The position numbers were made by a program, and so were the translations under genes. From the NCBI GenBank assembly GCA_002422845.1, contig DITM01000093.1:1-13509 (forward strand): a DNA stretch of 13,509 bases, given 5' to 3'. Position 1 is the first letter of the stretch, and each line of letters starts with the position of its first letter. Positions 13,353 to 13,509 of this stretch are shown in pieces. Below the pieces are notes generated by a model. That model saw only the letters and a program-made list of their open reading frames with translations, made no database searches and was not told the DNA's origin. Source of the DNA: Candidatus Paracaedibacteraceae bacterium UBA6184 (GTDB lineage Bacteria > Pseudomonadota > Alphaproteobacteria > UBA6184).

Positions 13353-13505
13353 ATGAGAGATTTTGAACCCATTTCGGGCGTGGGAGAGGTAAGGTTTGGG
13401 GGTGAAGTTGAGATGGTTTCGTGTGTAAGTGGTGTTTGGTTCCTGTTTAGTGAATCAGCGTGCCGAAGAATATTAATTCGAGGCGCAAAGACTCACGGTT
13501 GTTAA
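13353..13505 (+). CDS. Doubtful 50-codon open frame at the right edge
   Basis: ATG 13353 to TAA 13503-13505 encodes 50 residues beginning MRDFEPISGVGEVRFGG. AGGGAG precedes the ATG by only 2 nt, which is too close for an efficient ribosome-binding site. The DNA is unusually G-rich on this strand, unlike the genes beside it. It follows the preceding stop by 8 bp. I cannot tell a small gene from chance, and the window ends just after it. Confidence 0.2.
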   Translation: MRDFEPISGVGEVRFGGEVEMVSCVSGVWFLFSESACRRILIRGAKTHGC

Positions 13506-13509
13506 AGTG

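Overview
The window looks like a piece of an AT-rich alphaproteobacterial chromosome. The gene set (gyrB, tolQ-tolR-tolA, pdhA/pdhB without an N-terminal lipoyl domain, tRNA-Lys with an encoded CCA end), the many short signal-peptide-bearing proteins without recognisable family, and the abundance of palindromic repeats fit an intracellular or protist-associated lineage such as Holosporales or relatives. That placement is an inference from content; no marker gene was compared against a database.

Layout. Positions 1-1067 are a repeat-rich stretch without an intact gene: an array of hairpins with a GC-TT-GC core, then a decayed IS200/RAYT-type HUH tyrosine transposase (two frameshifts) bracketed by an inverted ~21-bp motif, then more palindromes and a possible terminator for gyrB. 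gyrB follows on the minus strand (1068-3470). A ~300-bp intergenic region leads to a small plus-strand membrane-protein gene (3767-4075) ending in a strong bidirectional terminator. Positions 4302-6826 hold, on the minus strand, tolQ-tolR-tolA and an exported helical-repeat protein where tolB/pal/cpoB are usually found. Next come a coding remnant, copy 1 of a 96-bp structured repeat, and two minus-strand exported proteins (7214-7876, 7941-8354) that appear to be paralogues.

After a short divergent intergenic region with repeated TTTACGT sites, the plus strand carries pdhA, an unrecognised 195-aa gene, and pdhB in tight succession (8545-11110). The pyruvate dehydrogenase E1 alpha and beta genes are thus split by an orphan gene. 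Downstream of pdhB lies a 69-nt sequence that folds as a near-perfect cloverleaf, then tRNA-Lys(TTT) on the minus strand with its own promoter. The right end has two plus-strand exported acidic proteins (11662-12597, 12772-13344), separated by copy 2 of the 96-bp repeat.

Functionally the core genes are housekeeping: DNA supercoiling (GyrB), envelope energy coupling (TolQRA), entry of pyruvate into the TCA cycle (PdhA/PdhB) and lysine decoding. Between them sits fast-evolving material: lineage-specific exported proteins, a dead transposase and several families of structured repeats. The most interesting observations are the 96-bp repeat whose two copies differ in ways that keep its stems, the cloverleaf element, the orphan gene inside pdhAB, and the transposase/hairpin association.
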